Assembly: GCA_016838895.1 (NCBI GenBank)
Contig: JAEKNU010000013.1
Location: 1 to 64,000, forward strand
Direction: 5' to 3'
Source: Chloroflexota bacterium
GTDB taxonomy: Bacteria; Chloroflexota; Anaerolineae; Anaerolineales; Anaerolineaceae
DNA length: 64,000 nt
This document shows positions 9,093 through 16,539 of the stretch, piece by piece. Within the stretch, counting starts at the first letter, position 1; every line of letters starts with the position of its first letter. The position numbers and the translations under genes were made by a program. The notes under the pieces are model-generated. The model was not told the DNA's origin, made no database searches, and saw only the letters and a list, made by a program, of their open reading frames with translations.

Positions 9093-9212
9093 TTAAACTC
9101 ATTATCCCCTTGAATTAACTGCTCATTCCAAATATTTTTCTGGAAAGAATCGAGTACAATTGAATCATACAATGAAAATATTCCGTTAAGGTGTCATTTT
9201 TGGAGGAGCAAT

Positions 9213-9620
9213 ATGTATCATAAAGTAATAATTGTGGGTAATTTAGGCCGTGATCCTGAAATGCGATTTATTCCCAGCGGACAGGCCGTAACTACTTTTT
9301 CTGTCGCAGTATCGGATGGATTTGGAGATCGAAAGAAAACAATTTGGTTCCGTGTATCAGCCTGGGAAAAACAGGCCGAGACATGCAACAATTTCCTTAA
9401 GAAAGGCAGTAAAGTGCTGGTTGAAGGCCGTATCAATGCTGATGATAGCGGAAATCCACGAACATGGTCTCGTCAGGATGGCAGTACCGGTACTTCTTAT
9501 GAATTAACTGCGCAAACTGTGCGCTTTTTGAGTTCACGTAATGAAGCCACAGCGGAAACTAGTGCTGCGGATGGCGGGTATCCTGATCTACCCATTGATG
9601 AGGATGAAATTCCATTCTAG
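9213..9620 (+). CDS. ssb: Single-stranded DNA-binding protein
   Basis: SSB binds and protects single-stranded DNA during replication, recombination and repair. The 135-residue protein has the OB fold (residues 1-110) beginning MYHKVIIVGNLGRDPEMRF and WFRVSAWEKQAE. It ends with the acidic tip DEDEIPF used to recruit partner proteins. The linker is short, so the protein is smaller than the 160-180 residues of proteobacterial SSB. A GGAGGAG site precedes the ATG. It heads a plus-strand series continuing to the translin-like gene. Confidence 0.96.
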   Translation: MYHKVIIVGNLGRDPEMRFIPSGQAVTTFSVAVSDGFGDRKKTIWFRVSAWEKQAETCNNFLKKGSKVLVEGRINADDSGNPRTWSRQDGSTGTSYELTAQTVRFLSSRNEATAETSAADGGYPDLPIDEDEIPF

Positions 9621-9638
9621 GAAAATAGAAGTAATCTT

Positions 9639-9980
9639 ATGGCGAATGAGGAAAAAAAGAAAAAACCACCGGAGCTGAAACTATCTGAGGATATGCAAGT
9701 TTTATTTGCGAATTTGGTGCGTGTCAGCCATACCCCGGCTGAAATTGTTTTGGACTTTGCGCAAATGCTGCCGGCACAAGAACATATTGATGTGCTATCG
9801 CGTATCATTATGACACCAATGGGTACAAAATTATTTTTCACTGCACTACGTGACAATTTGGCACGCTATGAAGCAGCCTTTGGAGAAATTAAAATGCCGC
9901 GTAATAATTCGCTGGCTAACGATTTGTTCAAATCTGTACAACCACCCAAAAACCCGGAATCATCTGATGACGAATCCTGA
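9639..9980 (+). CDS. DUF3467 family protein
   Basis: A 113-residue protein of the DUF3467 family, whose function is unknown. The signature is the segment MQVLFANLVRVSHTPAEIVL followed by DFAQMLP and the C-terminal helix FFTALRDNLARYEAAFGEIK. A Lys-rich N-terminus and a Ser/Asp-rich tail flank the domain. It lies 18 bases after ssb and is likely co-transcribed, which hints at a role near nucleic acids. Confidence 0.82.
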   Translation: MANEEKKKKPPELKLSEDMQVLFANLVRVSHTPAEIVLDFAQMLPAQEHIDVLSRIIMTPMGTKLFFTALRDNLARYEAAFGEIKMPRNNSLANDLFKSVQPPKNPESSDDES

Positions 9981-10012
9981 AAACGGTTTCACCGGATAGG
10001 ATATAAGGTTTA

Positions 10013-10663
10013 ATGGATAAATTATCAATTATTACAGAAAAAATTCATGAAAGTTTTGAATCAATGACACAAGCTCGCGATAAGGCATTGATTCGGGCAC
10101 GTAAGCTTACCCGGGAATCCGCACAGGCGATTCGGGCGATACACCGCAGTGATGTGGAATTGGCCAATGAGCATCTGGCGAATGGACGGGAAATAACCAC
10201 TTCTTTGAAAGAAGATCTGATTGATTTCCCCTCATTATTTCATGCCGGGTATACGCAGGATGCCATCAAGGAATTTGTGGAAGCCACTGTTACCATTGCA
10301 TTAGTACAGGATCAACAGCTGCCTGATCCGGATGAAATGGGCGTAGACTATTCTACGTATCTCAAAGGTTTAGCAGAAGTACCTGGAGAATTACGCCGGC
10401 GGTGTTTGGATTTATTGCGGCAAGGCTTTTCCCCGGAAGTTGAGAGATTGCTGGGCTGTATGGATGAGATTTATGCTGTACTGGTTACCATGGATTATCC
10501 CGATGCTATTACGCATGGCCTACGCCGGATGACCGATTTAGTACGTGGTATTTTGGAGCGTACGCGTGGTGATATGACGATCAGCATGCGTGAAGAAAAA
10601 TTAACCAATGAAATCATCAGCCTGCACGAAAAGCTTGAGCAAATTGAAGTAAATAATAAATAA
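10013..10663 (+). CDS. Translin-like helical protein (COG2178-type)
   Basis: A 216-residue all-helical protein resembling the prokaryotic branch of the Translin/TRAX family. The cues are the N-terminal helix ESFESMTQARDKALIRARKL, a middle segment KEFVEATVTIALVQDQQLP with a following DYLxGL-like YSTYLKGLAEVPGELRR, and the late pair VLVTMDYPDAITHGLRRMTD. Such proteins are sometimes misnamed haloacid dehalogenase. In eukaryotes and archaea the family binds RNA/DNA and TRAX subunits cut RNA. Whether acidic catalytic residues are kept here needs an alignment. The gene follows ssb and DUF3467 closely and ends at a terminator. Confidence 0.6.
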   Translation: MDKLSIITEKIHESFESMTQARDKALIRARKLTRESAQAIRAIHRSDVELANEHLANGREITTSLKEDLIDFPSLFHAGYTQDAIKEFVEATVTIALVQDQQLPDPDEMGVDYSTYLKGLAEVPGELRRRCLDLLRQGFSPEVERLLGCMDEIYAVLVTMDYPDAITHGLRRMTDLVRGILERTRGDMTISMREEKLTNEIISLHEKLEQIEVNNK

Positions 10664-10679
10664 ATTAATGATCAAATAG

Positions 10680-10714
10680 AAAACAGAATACCTAGATTTT
10701 ATTCTGTTTTTTTT
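10680..10714 (+). terminator. Rho-independent terminator
   Basis: AAACAGAATA starting near 10681 pairs with TATTCTGTTT ending at 10709, and an eight-T run follows. It separates the ssb group from nadK. Confidence 0.85.
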
Positions 10715-10745
10715 ATTTAACTGGTTGATTGAACACGGAACAGGC

Positions 10746-10759
10746 TATAATAGAGAACA
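10746..10759 (+). promoter_or_regulatory. Perfect -10 box placed for a leaderless nadK mRNA
   Basis: TATAAT at 10746-10751 ends 8 bases before the nadK ATG. Transcription would then begin 1-2 bases before the start codon, and the interval AGAGAACA has no ribosome-binding site. A TTGATT sits 15 bases upstream of the box as a weak -35. This is the layout of a leaderless transcript. Confidence 0.5.
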
Positions 10760-11620
10760 ATGAATAAAGTACCCGAAAGAATTATGATTGCCAGCCATCC
10801 AGCAAGAGATGATGATGGACAACTTGCCAAGCATATTGCCAGCTACCTGCGTGAAAATGGCGTCCAGGTAGAAATCAAAGATTCAGTATATGATGCTGCA
10901 ATCGTTGAAGGCATTAAGAAAAGTCAGGTTGATCTGTTAATTGCAATTGGCGGTGATGGTACCATGCTGCGTGCCGGACATATTTGCGCACCGTTTCAGG
11001 TACCGATTTTGGGCATTAATGCCGGTAGTTTTGGTTTTTTGATGGAAGTTGAAGCGGATGAATGGCGTGAAAAACTGGACATTTTATTATGCGGTGATTA
11101 TCGACTGGAAGACCGCATGATGTTGGAAGCCGTTCATTTCCGTGGTGAAAAAGTATTAGGCCGCTTTGACGTATTAAACGAAGTGGTGGTGTGCCGCGGT
11201 AGAATGGTACGTCCGATTCGTCTACATGCATATGTGGATGGATATTTGTTATCCAGCTATGTAGCGGATGGTTTGATTGCCGCTACCCCGACTGGCTCCA
11301 CAGCCTATGCATTGGCTGCCGGTGGGCCGGTTATGCCGCCAGAAATGCGCAATATATTAATCATGCCAATTGCACCTCATTTATCTATGGATCGTGCAAT
11401 TATCCTGCCGTTGGGTTCTTGTGTTTCTTTTGTGGTTTCAACCGATCATGAAGCCGTGATGAGCATTGATGGTAAATCTCCTGTGGATCTTGACGATAGA
11501 GATCGGATCAATGTTTCCGTACAGGATTATGCTGCAAAATTTATTCGTTTTCAGGACCCAGGCTATTTTCATCGAAATTTAAACAAATACATGGAACAAA
11601 ACCCATCCAAAGGGAAATAA
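10760..11620 (+). CDS. nadK: NAD kinase
   Basis: ATP- or polyphosphate-dependent phosphorylation of NAD to NADP. The 286-residue protein has the diagnostic GGDGT at residues 64-68, the DGLIAATPTGSTAYALAAGG block that closes the NAD site, and HLSMDRAIILP near residue 210. The length is normal for the family. The ATG has a -10 box immediately upstream and no ribosome-binding site. The stop lies 3 bases before the next gene, so nadK, the B-box protein and recN form an operon. Confidence 0.95.
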   Translation: MNKVPERIMIASHPARDDDGQLAKHIASYLRENGVQVEIKDSVYDAAIVEGIKKSQVDLLIAIGGDGTMLRAGHICAPFQVPILGINAGSFGFLMEVEADEWREKLDILLCGDYRLEDRMMLEAVHFRGEKVLGRFDVLNEVVVCRGRMVRPIRLHAYVDGYLLSSYVADGLIAATPTGSTAYALAAGGPVMPPEMRNILIMPIAPHLSMDRAIILPLGSCVSFVVSTDHEAVMSIDGKSPVDLDDRDRINVSVQDYAAKFIRFQDPGYFHRNLNKYMEQNPSKGK

Positions 11621-11623
11621 TCT

Positions 11624-12190
11624 ATGAGTGAACAAGAAATCATTACTTGCTATAATCATCCAAATCGAGAGACAGTTTTGCGTTGTAACCGTTGTGACCA
11701 ACCCATTTGTGTACAGTGTGCAATCAAAACCCCAACCGGTTATCGCTGCAAACAGTGTGTAAAAACGCAGCAAAAAGTGTTTGTAACCGTCAAATGGTTT
11801 GATTATCCGATCGCGATCATTGTTGCTGGTTTGCTGTCTTCATTGGGTTGTCTGATCATGATGACTGTTGGGCAGATGTGTTTGATTATTCCGTTTGTGA
11901 TTGGACCATCGATTGGATTTGGTATTGCTGAGGGGGTACGTCTTCTGGTACGACGGCGGCGTTCGGAATGGTTATTCCGGGTGACAGCGATTGCTGGCGG
12001 ATTGGCTGTATTACCCTACGTGATCATTACGATTATCAGTACGGTGCAGGCATTTTCTGTCTCTGCTGAACAATCTGCTCAATCGGGATATGCCTTGTTT
12101 GCCCTGACACCGTTATTGTATGTGGCCATTTATCTGATAACGGTCGTTCCATCTATCTATTATCGAATGAAGGGAATTCGATTAAAATAA
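11624..12190 (+). CDS. B-box zinc-finger membrane protein
   Basis: A 188-residue protein. Residues 1-45 form a B-box-like zinc finger with the pattern CYNHP, CNRCDQPICVQC and YRCKQC. Four hydrophobic segments follow from residue 55 to 180, the third loop carrying a basic VRRRRSEWLFR stretch. The zinc finger would face the cytoplasm. Genes of this type often lie near DNA-repair or rhomboid genes in Chloroflexota and Actinobacteria; the function is unknown. Its start lies directly after nadK, with AAAGGGAA as ribosome-binding site inside the end of nadK. Confidence 0.75.
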   Translation: MSEQEIITCYNHPNRETVLRCNRCDQPICVQCAIKTPTGYRCKQCVKTQQKVFVTVKWFDYPIAIIVAGLLSSLGCLIMMTVGQMCLIIPFVIGPSIGFGIAEGVRLLVRRRRSEWLFRVTAIAGGLAVLPYVIITIISTVQAFSVSAEQSAQSGYALFALTPLLYVAIYLITVVPSIYYRMKGIRLK

Positions 12191-12196
12191 AACCCT

Positions 12197-13951
12197 ATGC
12201 TAACTGAATTACGGATTGAAAATCTGGCTATTATCCAGGAACTTTCCTTGCGCTTTCGCGAAGGATTAATAACCTTTACCGGTGAAACCGGTGCGGGTAA
12301 ATCGATTATTATTGACGCCATTGAAGCATTGGTCGGCGGTCGCGCTGATTTATCCTTGATTCGCAGCGGCGCAGAGCGTGCAGTTGTCGAAGCTGTTTTT
12401 AGTGTGAATGAAGATGTGCGCCAACCTTTGTTTGATATCCTACAGCGCGAAGATCTGGTTGATGACCCGAATTTTATACAGCTTAGTCGTGAGTTAAAGA
12501 AAGAAGGCCGCAGCACAGCCAGAGTAAATGGTCGATCTGTGAATGTAACGATCTTGAAAGAAATTGGTGCGCTGTTGATTGATATTCATGGTCAGTCGGA
12601 ACATCTATCATTATTGAATGTAAAGCAGCATCTATCTCTGGTGGATCGTTATGCTCTGGTAGAGCAGCAGATCGAAGAATATCAACAAATTTATAAAAAA
12701 ATGCGCCAGATCCGCAAACAACTCAATGACCTTCAGGCTGTAGAAGCGGAATCAGCACGACGCATGGAATTTTTGACGTTCCAGATTGATGAGATTAACA
12801 ATGCGCGCTTGAAACCTGGAGAGGATGAGGAATTGGTTCAGGAGCGTGACAGACTAGCGAACGCTGAACATATCAGTGAAGCTGTACAACAGGGTTTGCT
12901 ACTGCTGGATGAAGCCACCCCGGACACAGCATCAATTTTGGATATGGTTGGCGAATTACAAAGTGCACTGATGACCTTACAGCGTTTTGATGTTTCCAGT
13001 ACAAACCTGGTTGAACATGTGGATACAATCGCTGATTTATTAGGTGATATCACCCATGAATTACGTGGTTATCAGGATCAAATAGAATTCAACCCCAAGC
13101 GCCTGGAAGTGGTGGAACATCGCCTGGCTTTAATCTCGGATTTGAAACGCAAGTACGGAAAAAGCATTAATCAAATCCTGGCTTATCAAGAAAAAGCTGC
13201 TGAAGATTTAGACCAGATTACCCATGCCAGTGAGAATATAGAAGAATTTCAAACTCAGATTGTTGACCTGGAAAAACAATTAGCTGAACGCGGAGTACGA
13301 TTACATCAAAAACGAAGCAAAGCCGCAGAAAAATTAAGCAAAGCGGTTGAAAATGAACTAAAAGATTTAAGTATGCCCTCGGCGCGCTTCAATACAGCAG
13401 TACAATATAATTTACAGAAGAAAGGCATTCAACTTCCTGATGGTGAACAAGTAGCCGCAGATGAAACCGGTTTTGATCTGATTGAATTTCAGATTGCGCC
13501 GAACCCGGGAGAAGGGTTCAGTCCGTTGGCAAAAATTGCATCAGGCGGAGAAATGGCGCGTATCATGCTGGCTTTAAAAAATGTACTCACCAGTCAGGAT
13601 CAGGTACCGACTTTGATCTTTGATGAAATTGATCAGGGTATCGGCGGTAGATTAGGCATGGTTGTTGGCGAAAAGCTATGGCAGTTAGGCAGAAATCATC
13701 AGGTGTTTTGTGTAACCCATATGGCACAACTGGCAGCCTACAGTGATGTTCATTATAGGGTGCAGAAACAAACCCAGGAAGGACGCACCCTGACAACTGT
13801 TGAAGTAATGCAGGGTGATGATCAATTAAATGAACTGGCGCAAATGCTTGGTAGTTTGAATAATGCCAATCGACAGGCAGCGGCCGCCGCTTTGCAGGAA
13901 GCTTATAATCGGCGGATTGCTTTACAAAATTCATATCAAGTGGTTGAATAA
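12197..13951 (+). CDS. recN: DNA repair protein RecN
   Basis: An SMC-like ATPase that acts early at DNA double-strand breaks. The 584-residue protein has an N-terminal Walker A GETGAGKS at residues 29-36 and the family motif IDIHGQSEHLSLL near 125. A long coiled coil spans about 150-370. The C-terminal ABC half has SGGEMARIMLALK and the Walker B LIFDEIDQGIGGRLG. Length and domain order are full. No ribosome-binding site is visible, and translation probably follows from the upstream gene that ends 6 bases earlier. Confidence 0.96.
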   Translation: MLTELRIENLAIIQELSLRFREGLITFTGETGAGKSIIIDAIEALVGGRADLSLIRSGAERAVVEAVFSVNEDVRQPLFDILQREDLVDDPNFIQLSRELKKEGRSTARVNGRSVNVTILKEIGALLIDIHGQSEHLSLLNVKQHLSLVDRYALVEQQIEEYQQIYKKMRQIRKQLNDLQAVEAESARRMEFLTFQIDEINNARLKPGEDEELVQERDRLANAEHISEAVQQGLLLLDEATPDTASILDMVGELQSALMTLQRFDVSSTNLVEHVDTIADLLGDITHELRGYQDQIEFNPKRLEVVEHRLALISDLKRKYGKSINQILAYQEKAAEDLDQITHASENIEEFQTQIVDLEKQLAERGVRLHQKRSKAAEKLSKAVENELKDLSMPSARFNTAVQYNLQKKGIQLPDGEQVAADETGFDLIEFQIAPNPGEGFSPLAKIASGGEMARIMLALKNVLTSQDQVPTLIFDEIDQGIGGRLGMVVGEKLWQLGRNHQVFCVTHMAQLAAYSDVHYRVQKQTQEGRTLTTVEVMQGDDQLNELAQMLGSLNNANRQAAAAALQEAYNRRIALQNSYQVVE

Positions 13952-14019
13952 ATATAGATTGATGTAAGTATGGGTTTTGTTTTTACTCAAAGCTCATGGG
14001 TTTGAAAGGTGGAGCCGCT

Positions 14020-14814
14020 ATGGCTATAAATAAAAAAGGCATATTTAGTTTGAGTATTGTAATTCTCCTGATGGGTTTGCTGGTTGGGAAAGCCTGGGCA
14101 TCCGCCCCGCTGCCGCAAAATACTTTTGCGACGCCAACACCCGGTGAATCAGGTGAAATCAGGTATTTGGTTCAGGAAGGCGAGAATTGTCTTGCAATTA
14201 CATTAAAATTACAAATGGATTTAAATGAACTACGCAGCCTGAATGGATTGGATGAAAATTGTACGTTACAGGCTGGTCAGGAATTGCTAGTTGGTTTTGG
14301 TGCTACACAAACACCTGTCCCGGTGATTTCACCAACTCCTGATATGGCCGGACCGACACCCACACCAGATGTGAGTCAAGGCATTATTTGTGCATTCTTG
14401 TTCAATGATATTAACGGGGATGGGGTGCCAGGAGATCTGGAGTATCCGATTGCAGATGGTGTTGTCAGTATAAACGATAAAGAAAATCGTATCTCAGTCA
14501 CGAAAAATACAGCCTGGGATGAACCTGCTACATGTTTTGAGGAGCTTCCTGTTGGTGAATACAATATCTCGGTAGCTGTGCCGCAAGGCTATAATGCCAC
14601 TTCAAGCACAAGCTATGCTCTGGTATTGGGCCCTGGAAATACATCCAAAATTAATTTTGGTGCACAGGAAAGTAGTGAAGCCCCCATTGATCCTAATAAC
14701 GGGACTGATGGACCTGGTGAGAATAACGGCAATATTCTTTTAGGTGTATTCGGCATTGTCCTGGTATTGGCTGGCATTGGATTGGGCTTTTATTTCTGGC
14801 TTTTGAAAAAATAA
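14020..14814 (+). CDS. Secreted LysM protein with beta-sandwich domain and C-terminal anchor
   Basis: A protein of 264 residues. The start is placed at the ATG preceded by AAAGGTGGAG; an in-frame ATG 24 bases earlier would swallow that site. A signal peptide covers residues 1-30. A LysM-like domain follows (YLVQEGENCLAITLKLQM to LQAGQELLV), which binds glycan. Next are a Pro/Thr linker and an SdrD-type B-like sandwich domain (CAFLFNDINGDGVPGD, GVVSIND, LPVGEYNISVAVPQGYNATS). The last 25 residues are a transmembrane helix (GVFGIVLVLAGIGLGFYFW). It probably tethers glycan or the cell wall to the membrane. A terminator follows. Confidence 0.78.
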   Translation: MAINKKGIFSLSIVILLMGLLVGKAWASAPLPQNTFATPTPGESGEIRYLVQEGENCLAITLKLQMDLNELRSLNGLDENCTLQAGQELLVGFGATQTPVPVISPTPDMAGPTPTPDVSQGIICAFLFNDINGDGVPGDLEYPIADGVVSINDKENRISVTKNTAWDEPATCFEELPVGEYNISVAVPQGYNATSSTSYALVLGPGNTSKINFGAQESSEAPIDPNNGTDGPGENNGNILLGVFGIVLVLAGIGLGFYFWLLKK

Positions 14815-14838
14815 CGCCTGAATATGGGTTACAAGCAG

Positions 14839-14867
14839 AAGCCGTCTGATTCACGACGGCTTTTTTT
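14839..14867 (+). terminator. Rho-independent terminator
   Basis: AAGCCGTC (14839-14846) pairs with GACGGCTT (14855-14862) around an 8-base loop, within a seven-T tract. It ends the LysM gene. Confidence 0.88.
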
Positions 14868-14911
14868 ATGGTTCTTAATTAAATGTTCACCTGGTGCTTA
14901 ATGATTGTTGA

Positions 14912-14940
14912 TTGTTACGCAATGGCGTACATGGTAAAAT
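14912..14940 (+). promoter_or_regulatory. Sigma-70-type promoter for pdxT
   Basis: TTGTTA (14912-14917) and TAAAAT (14935-14940) are separated by exactly 17 bases, lying 24 bases before the pdxT ATG and just after a terminator. Confidence 0.55.
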
Positions 14941-14963
14941 CGAATTAATCGGAAAACAAAGTA

Positions 14964-15542
14964 ATGAAAATTGGTGTGCTTGCCTTACAAGGTGCCTTCA
15001 TTGAGCATCAAAAAATACTGGAAAAACTCGGAGCAAAAGTAGCTCAGGTACGTTTACCTGAACATCTTATTGACCTGGATGGATTAATTATTCCGGGTGG
15101 TGAATCGACAACCATTGGCAAAATGGCTGAAGAATATGGTTTACTGGAGCCCTTACAACAGTTCGGGAAACAAAAACCGCTTTGGGGAACCTGTGCAGGT
15201 GCTATATTTCTGGCTAAGAATATTGGCTTGCATCAACCTTTATTAGGATTGATGGATATCACGGTTGAACGAAATGCCTTTGGCCGCCAAATTGATAGTT
15301 TTGAAGCAGAACTATCAATCCCTTGTTTGGGTTCATCCAATGGCTATACAGGTTTGTTTCCGGCAGTTTTTATACGCGCACCATTGATTAATGACGTTGG
15401 CGAAGGGGTTGAAGTATTATCCAAATTAACAGATGGACGTATTGTTGCTGTTCGTCAGGGACATTTATTGGCGACATCCTTTCATCCCGAATTGACAGGC
15501 GACACACGTTTTCACAAGTATTTTCTGGAGTTGATAAAATAA
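14964..15542 (+). CDS. pdxT: Pyridoxal 5'-phosphate synthase glutaminase subunit PdxT
   Basis: The glutaminase that supplies ammonia to PdxS for vitamin B6 synthesis. The 192-residue protein starts MKIGVLALQGAFIEH, has IIPGGESTTIGK near residue 43, the nucleophile Cys77 in WGTCAGA, and the catalytic His/Glu pair in SFHPELTGD. Length is normal. The pdxS partner normally sits just upstream but is not in this window; the gene instead has its own promoter and is followed by an acetyltransferase-like gene with very tight spacing. The synthase subunit must be elsewhere. Confidence 0.95.
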   Translation: MKIGVLALQGAFIEHQKILEKLGAKVAQVRLPEHLIDLDGLIIPGGESTTIGKMAEEYGLLEPLQQFGKQKPLWGTCAGAIFLAKNIGLHQPLLGLMDITVERNAFGRQIDSFEAELSIPCLGSSNGYTGLFPAVFIRAPLINDVGEGVEVLSKLTDGRIVAVRQGHLLATSFHPELTGDTRFHKYFLELIK

Positions 15543-15598
15543 ACTTTCGAGCACTTACCTGGATTGATTTAGGAACATTCTTCAGGAATCGACAACAT

Positions 15599-16489
15599 GT
15601 GATTCCGCTGAATAGTGCTGTCCATTTGACACGTGGTAATCCGGCTGGTACAACGGCACTGTTTGCTCATTTTGCACCTGCACATCGCAGTTTCATTGGG
15701 TTGTTGGAAAAGAATGAAGAGTCTCCTGTCCTTATCGGACAGGTTGAAATTCCGGCAGGCTATCAATCTGCCAGGTTAACTTTCTTGCTATCGAATAATG
15801 GAAATGAAATAAAACAGATCCCCTATCTGCTGGATGGATTGGTCAAGCAGGCCGGACAATTGGGTGCAATGAATATCACTGCTGAATTGCCTGAATCACA
15901 CCCGGCGATTGAATCCTTTCGACGATGCGGATTCTCTGTTTATGCGCGTGAGCGTATCTGGCATTTATCTTCATCAATGGAGAAACCTGCGCATGAAGTT
16001 GGTCATTGGTCCGATTTCAATGAGATGGATAGGTTTTATATACAAAGCTTGTATCAAAGTCTGGTGCCGCCTATTGTGCAACGCGTGGAAGGTTTTAGCA
16101 ACAGTACCATTCAAGGGCTGATCTATATGGACCGTGGTGAACGCTATGGGCTAGTAGATTGTATGTACGGCTTGCAGGGTGTCTTTCTTCAACCATATAT
16201 CCATCCGGAAGTGGAAAATACTGCGGCAGTGATACAACAATTAATGCAGGAACTTCCTGCAGTGTTTGATCGTTCGGTATATATTGCAGTGCGATCTTAT
16301 CAGGCCTGGCTGGAGCATGATCTGGATGAATTAGGGGCCAAAGTATCGGATACAATGGTGTTATTGGTGAAACATATGGGTTTACACACTCGCTCATTGG
16401 AAAAAGAGCCATTGTGGGCTGCCCTTGAAAAAGGCAAAGCGCAGCCATCACCAACGACCTATCAACGTATGGACGGAAAATTACGCTAA
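15599..16489 (+). CDS. GNAT-like acetyltransferase (N-terminus uncertain)
   Basis: A 296-residue protein when started at the GTG, with the mixed alpha/beta character of a double GNAT protein. One fold covers about residues 1-115 (PAGYQSARLTFLL, TAELPESHPAIESFRRCGF) and a second about 130-275. Acetyl-donor and substrate are not identifiable. The reading frame stays open and coding-like for 20 codons upstream of the GTG (INFRALTWIDLG and on) back to an ATA at 15539. That ATA overlaps the pdxT stop and has GGAG 8 bases before it. The true start may therefore be non-canonical, giving about 316 residues. Either way it is co-transcribed with pdxT. Confidence 0.65.
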   Translation: MIPLNSAVHLTRGNPAGTTALFAHFAPAHRSFIGLLEKNEESPVLIGQVEIPAGYQSARLTFLLSNNGNEIKQIPYLLDGLVKQAGQLGAMNITAELPESHPAIESFRRCGFSVYARERIWHLSSSMEKPAHEVGHWSDFNEMDRFYIQSLYQSLVPPIVQRVEGFSNSTIQGLIYMDRGERYGLVDCMYGLQGVFLQPYIHPEVENTAAVIQQLMQELPAVFDRSVYIAVRSYQAWLEHDLDELGAKVSDTMVLLVKHMGLHTRSLEKEPLWAALEKGKAQPSPTTYQRMDGKLR

Positions 16490-16539
16490 TAAAAGGTATA
16501 ATCCGTATAGTACAGGAGAGAGAAAAAAAAGCGACCTAT

